7,260 nt of DNA. It comes from CAINEC01 sp046303115. Its GTDB lineage: Bacteria; Bacteroidota; Bacteroidia; AKYH767-A; OLB10. Positions within the stretch are counted from its first letter, which is position 1, and each line of letters opens with the position of its first letter. Shown here in pieces: positions 6,575-7,260 of the stretch. The notes below the pieces were generated by a model. That model made no database searches, was not told the DNA's origin, and saw only the letters and a program-made list of their open reading frames with translations. Where the stretch lies: NCBI GenBank assembly GCA_046303115.1, contig JBKCGZ010000027.1:1-7260 (forward strand), in the 5' to 3' direction. The position numbers were made by a program, and so were the translations under genes.

Positions 6575-7260
6575 ATGACTAGAAGAAATATTTATTTGCT
6601 TTTGTTTTCTGTTGTTTATTCAATTCAATTATTCGCACAAAATAATTCGATGAATCCTGCATGGATAAAGCAAGGTTACAATTATATTTATTTTCAAGAT
6701 TCATCTGATTTAAAAAATCTTTGTGGTTTGTTAGGTGTCAAGGGTAAAAGACTAACGGTATTGCATATAGGTGATAGTCATTTACAAAATGAAAATTTAC
6801 CCAATCAATCTCGTAAGTTATTACAGGCAATGCAAGGAGATGCTGGTATTGGTTTAATAGTGCCATTCTCTACTGTTAAATCGTATGATGCACGATTTTA
6901 TAAATCAACGCATACAGGAACATGGAAGTATTCAAAAAGCTACATGGGTAAGTTTGATTATCCAATGGGTGTTCGTGGTATGACAAGTTATACAAATGAC
7001 TCGAATGCAACTTTTAAAATTTCATTTGCTCAAAATGTTTCATCAGCCAATAATGAGCTAGTCGTTTTTCGTCATGATAATGATTCGGTTTTTGAAATGG
7101 AATTCTTTATTGATGATCAACCTGTGAAAGTTAAGTACAGTGATGATGAAAAAGTTATTTATGATATTGTTGGAGGGTTTTCTGTTTTGTCTTATAAATC
7201 AAGAAAAACACAAACTCATCAAAAGGATATAACGATAACAGGACTAATTCTACAGGATTC
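6575..7260 (+). CDS. Secreted SGNH/GDSL hydrolase, PatB/Ape1-like (3' partial)
   Basis: The reading frame stays open to the window end; 228 full codons are visible, so the C-terminus, including any DxxH catalytic block, is missing. A signal peptide covers about residues 1-21 (TRR n-region, cleavage at LFA before Q22). The SGNH block I is LHIGDSHLQ (63-71), with nucleophile S68 in a GDSH context. This is the form found in periplasmic peptidoglycan O-acetyl enzymes such as PatB and Ape1 and in related Bacteroidota proteins, rather than the GDSL of lipases. It is followed by GDAGIGLIVPFS (88-99) and a beta-rich region (about 125-228) that could be the start of the domain inserted in Ape1-like proteins. 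The ATG lies 4 nt after the upstream stop, so this is the third gene of the MBOAT operon. It may be a second transferase or an O-acetylesterase that removes the modification; the sequence here cannot decide. Confidence 0.85.
   Translation, partial: MTRRNIYLLLFSVVYSIQLFAQNNSMNPAWIKQGYNYIYFQDSSDLKNLCGLLGVKGKRLTVLHIGDSHLQNENLPNQSRKLLQAMQGDAGIGLIVPFSTVKSYDARFYKSTHTGTWKYSKSYMGKFDYPMGVRGMTSYTNDSNATFKISFAQNVSSANNELVVFRHDNDSVFEMEFFIDDQPVKVKYSDDEKVIYDIVGGFSVLSYKSRKTQTHQKDITITGLILQD

Overview
The window looks like a chromosomal segment of a low-GC Bacteroidota bacterium. Supporting signs are AT-rich start regions without Shine-Dalgarno sequences, Sec signal peptides ending in Ala-Gln, and several protein types familiar from that phylum: a LysM-bearing M23 peptidase, a Bacteroidota-type SxxK/SDN serine hydrolase, and an MBOAT plus DHHW pair. 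The genus cannot be fixed from the sequence. No RNA genes, insertion sequences, CRISPR arrays or phage genes are visible.

Layout. At the left, two tightly linked plus-strand genes (11-1303 and 1305-2489, 1 nt apart) encode an uncharacterised envelope protein with a lipoprotein-like N-terminus and a secreted class A beta-lactamase-fold serine hydrolase. They converge, with only 8 nt between stop codons, on a minus-strand gene (2498-3352) for a secreted M23 peptidase with a C-terminal LysM domain. A divergent AT-rich intergenic region of about 240 nt follows. A plus-strand operon then begins: an MBOAT O-acyltransferase (3596-5008), an AlgJ/AlgX/DHHW-type SGNH-like protein (5008-6570, overlapping by 1 nt) and a secreted GDSH-type SGNH hydrolase (6575 onward, cut off by the window end).

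How the genes may work together. An MBOAT membrane protein with a periplasmic SGNH-like partner is the standard arrangement for exporting acetyl groups onto an extracytoplasmic polymer (alginate AlgI/AlgJ/AlgX, peptidoglycan PatA/PatB). The most informative feature is that the DHHW protein ends in a SPOR-type domain, a fold known to bind peptidoglycan glycan strands. The next gene carries the GDSH signature seen in PatB/Ape1-type peptidoglycan O-acetyl enzymes. Together these suggest that the operon acts on peptidoglycan rather than on an exopolysaccharide. The neighbouring M23/LysM peptidase and penicillin-recognising-type serine hydrolase fit a cell-wall neighbourhood, but they are on other transcription units and their link to the operon is inference.
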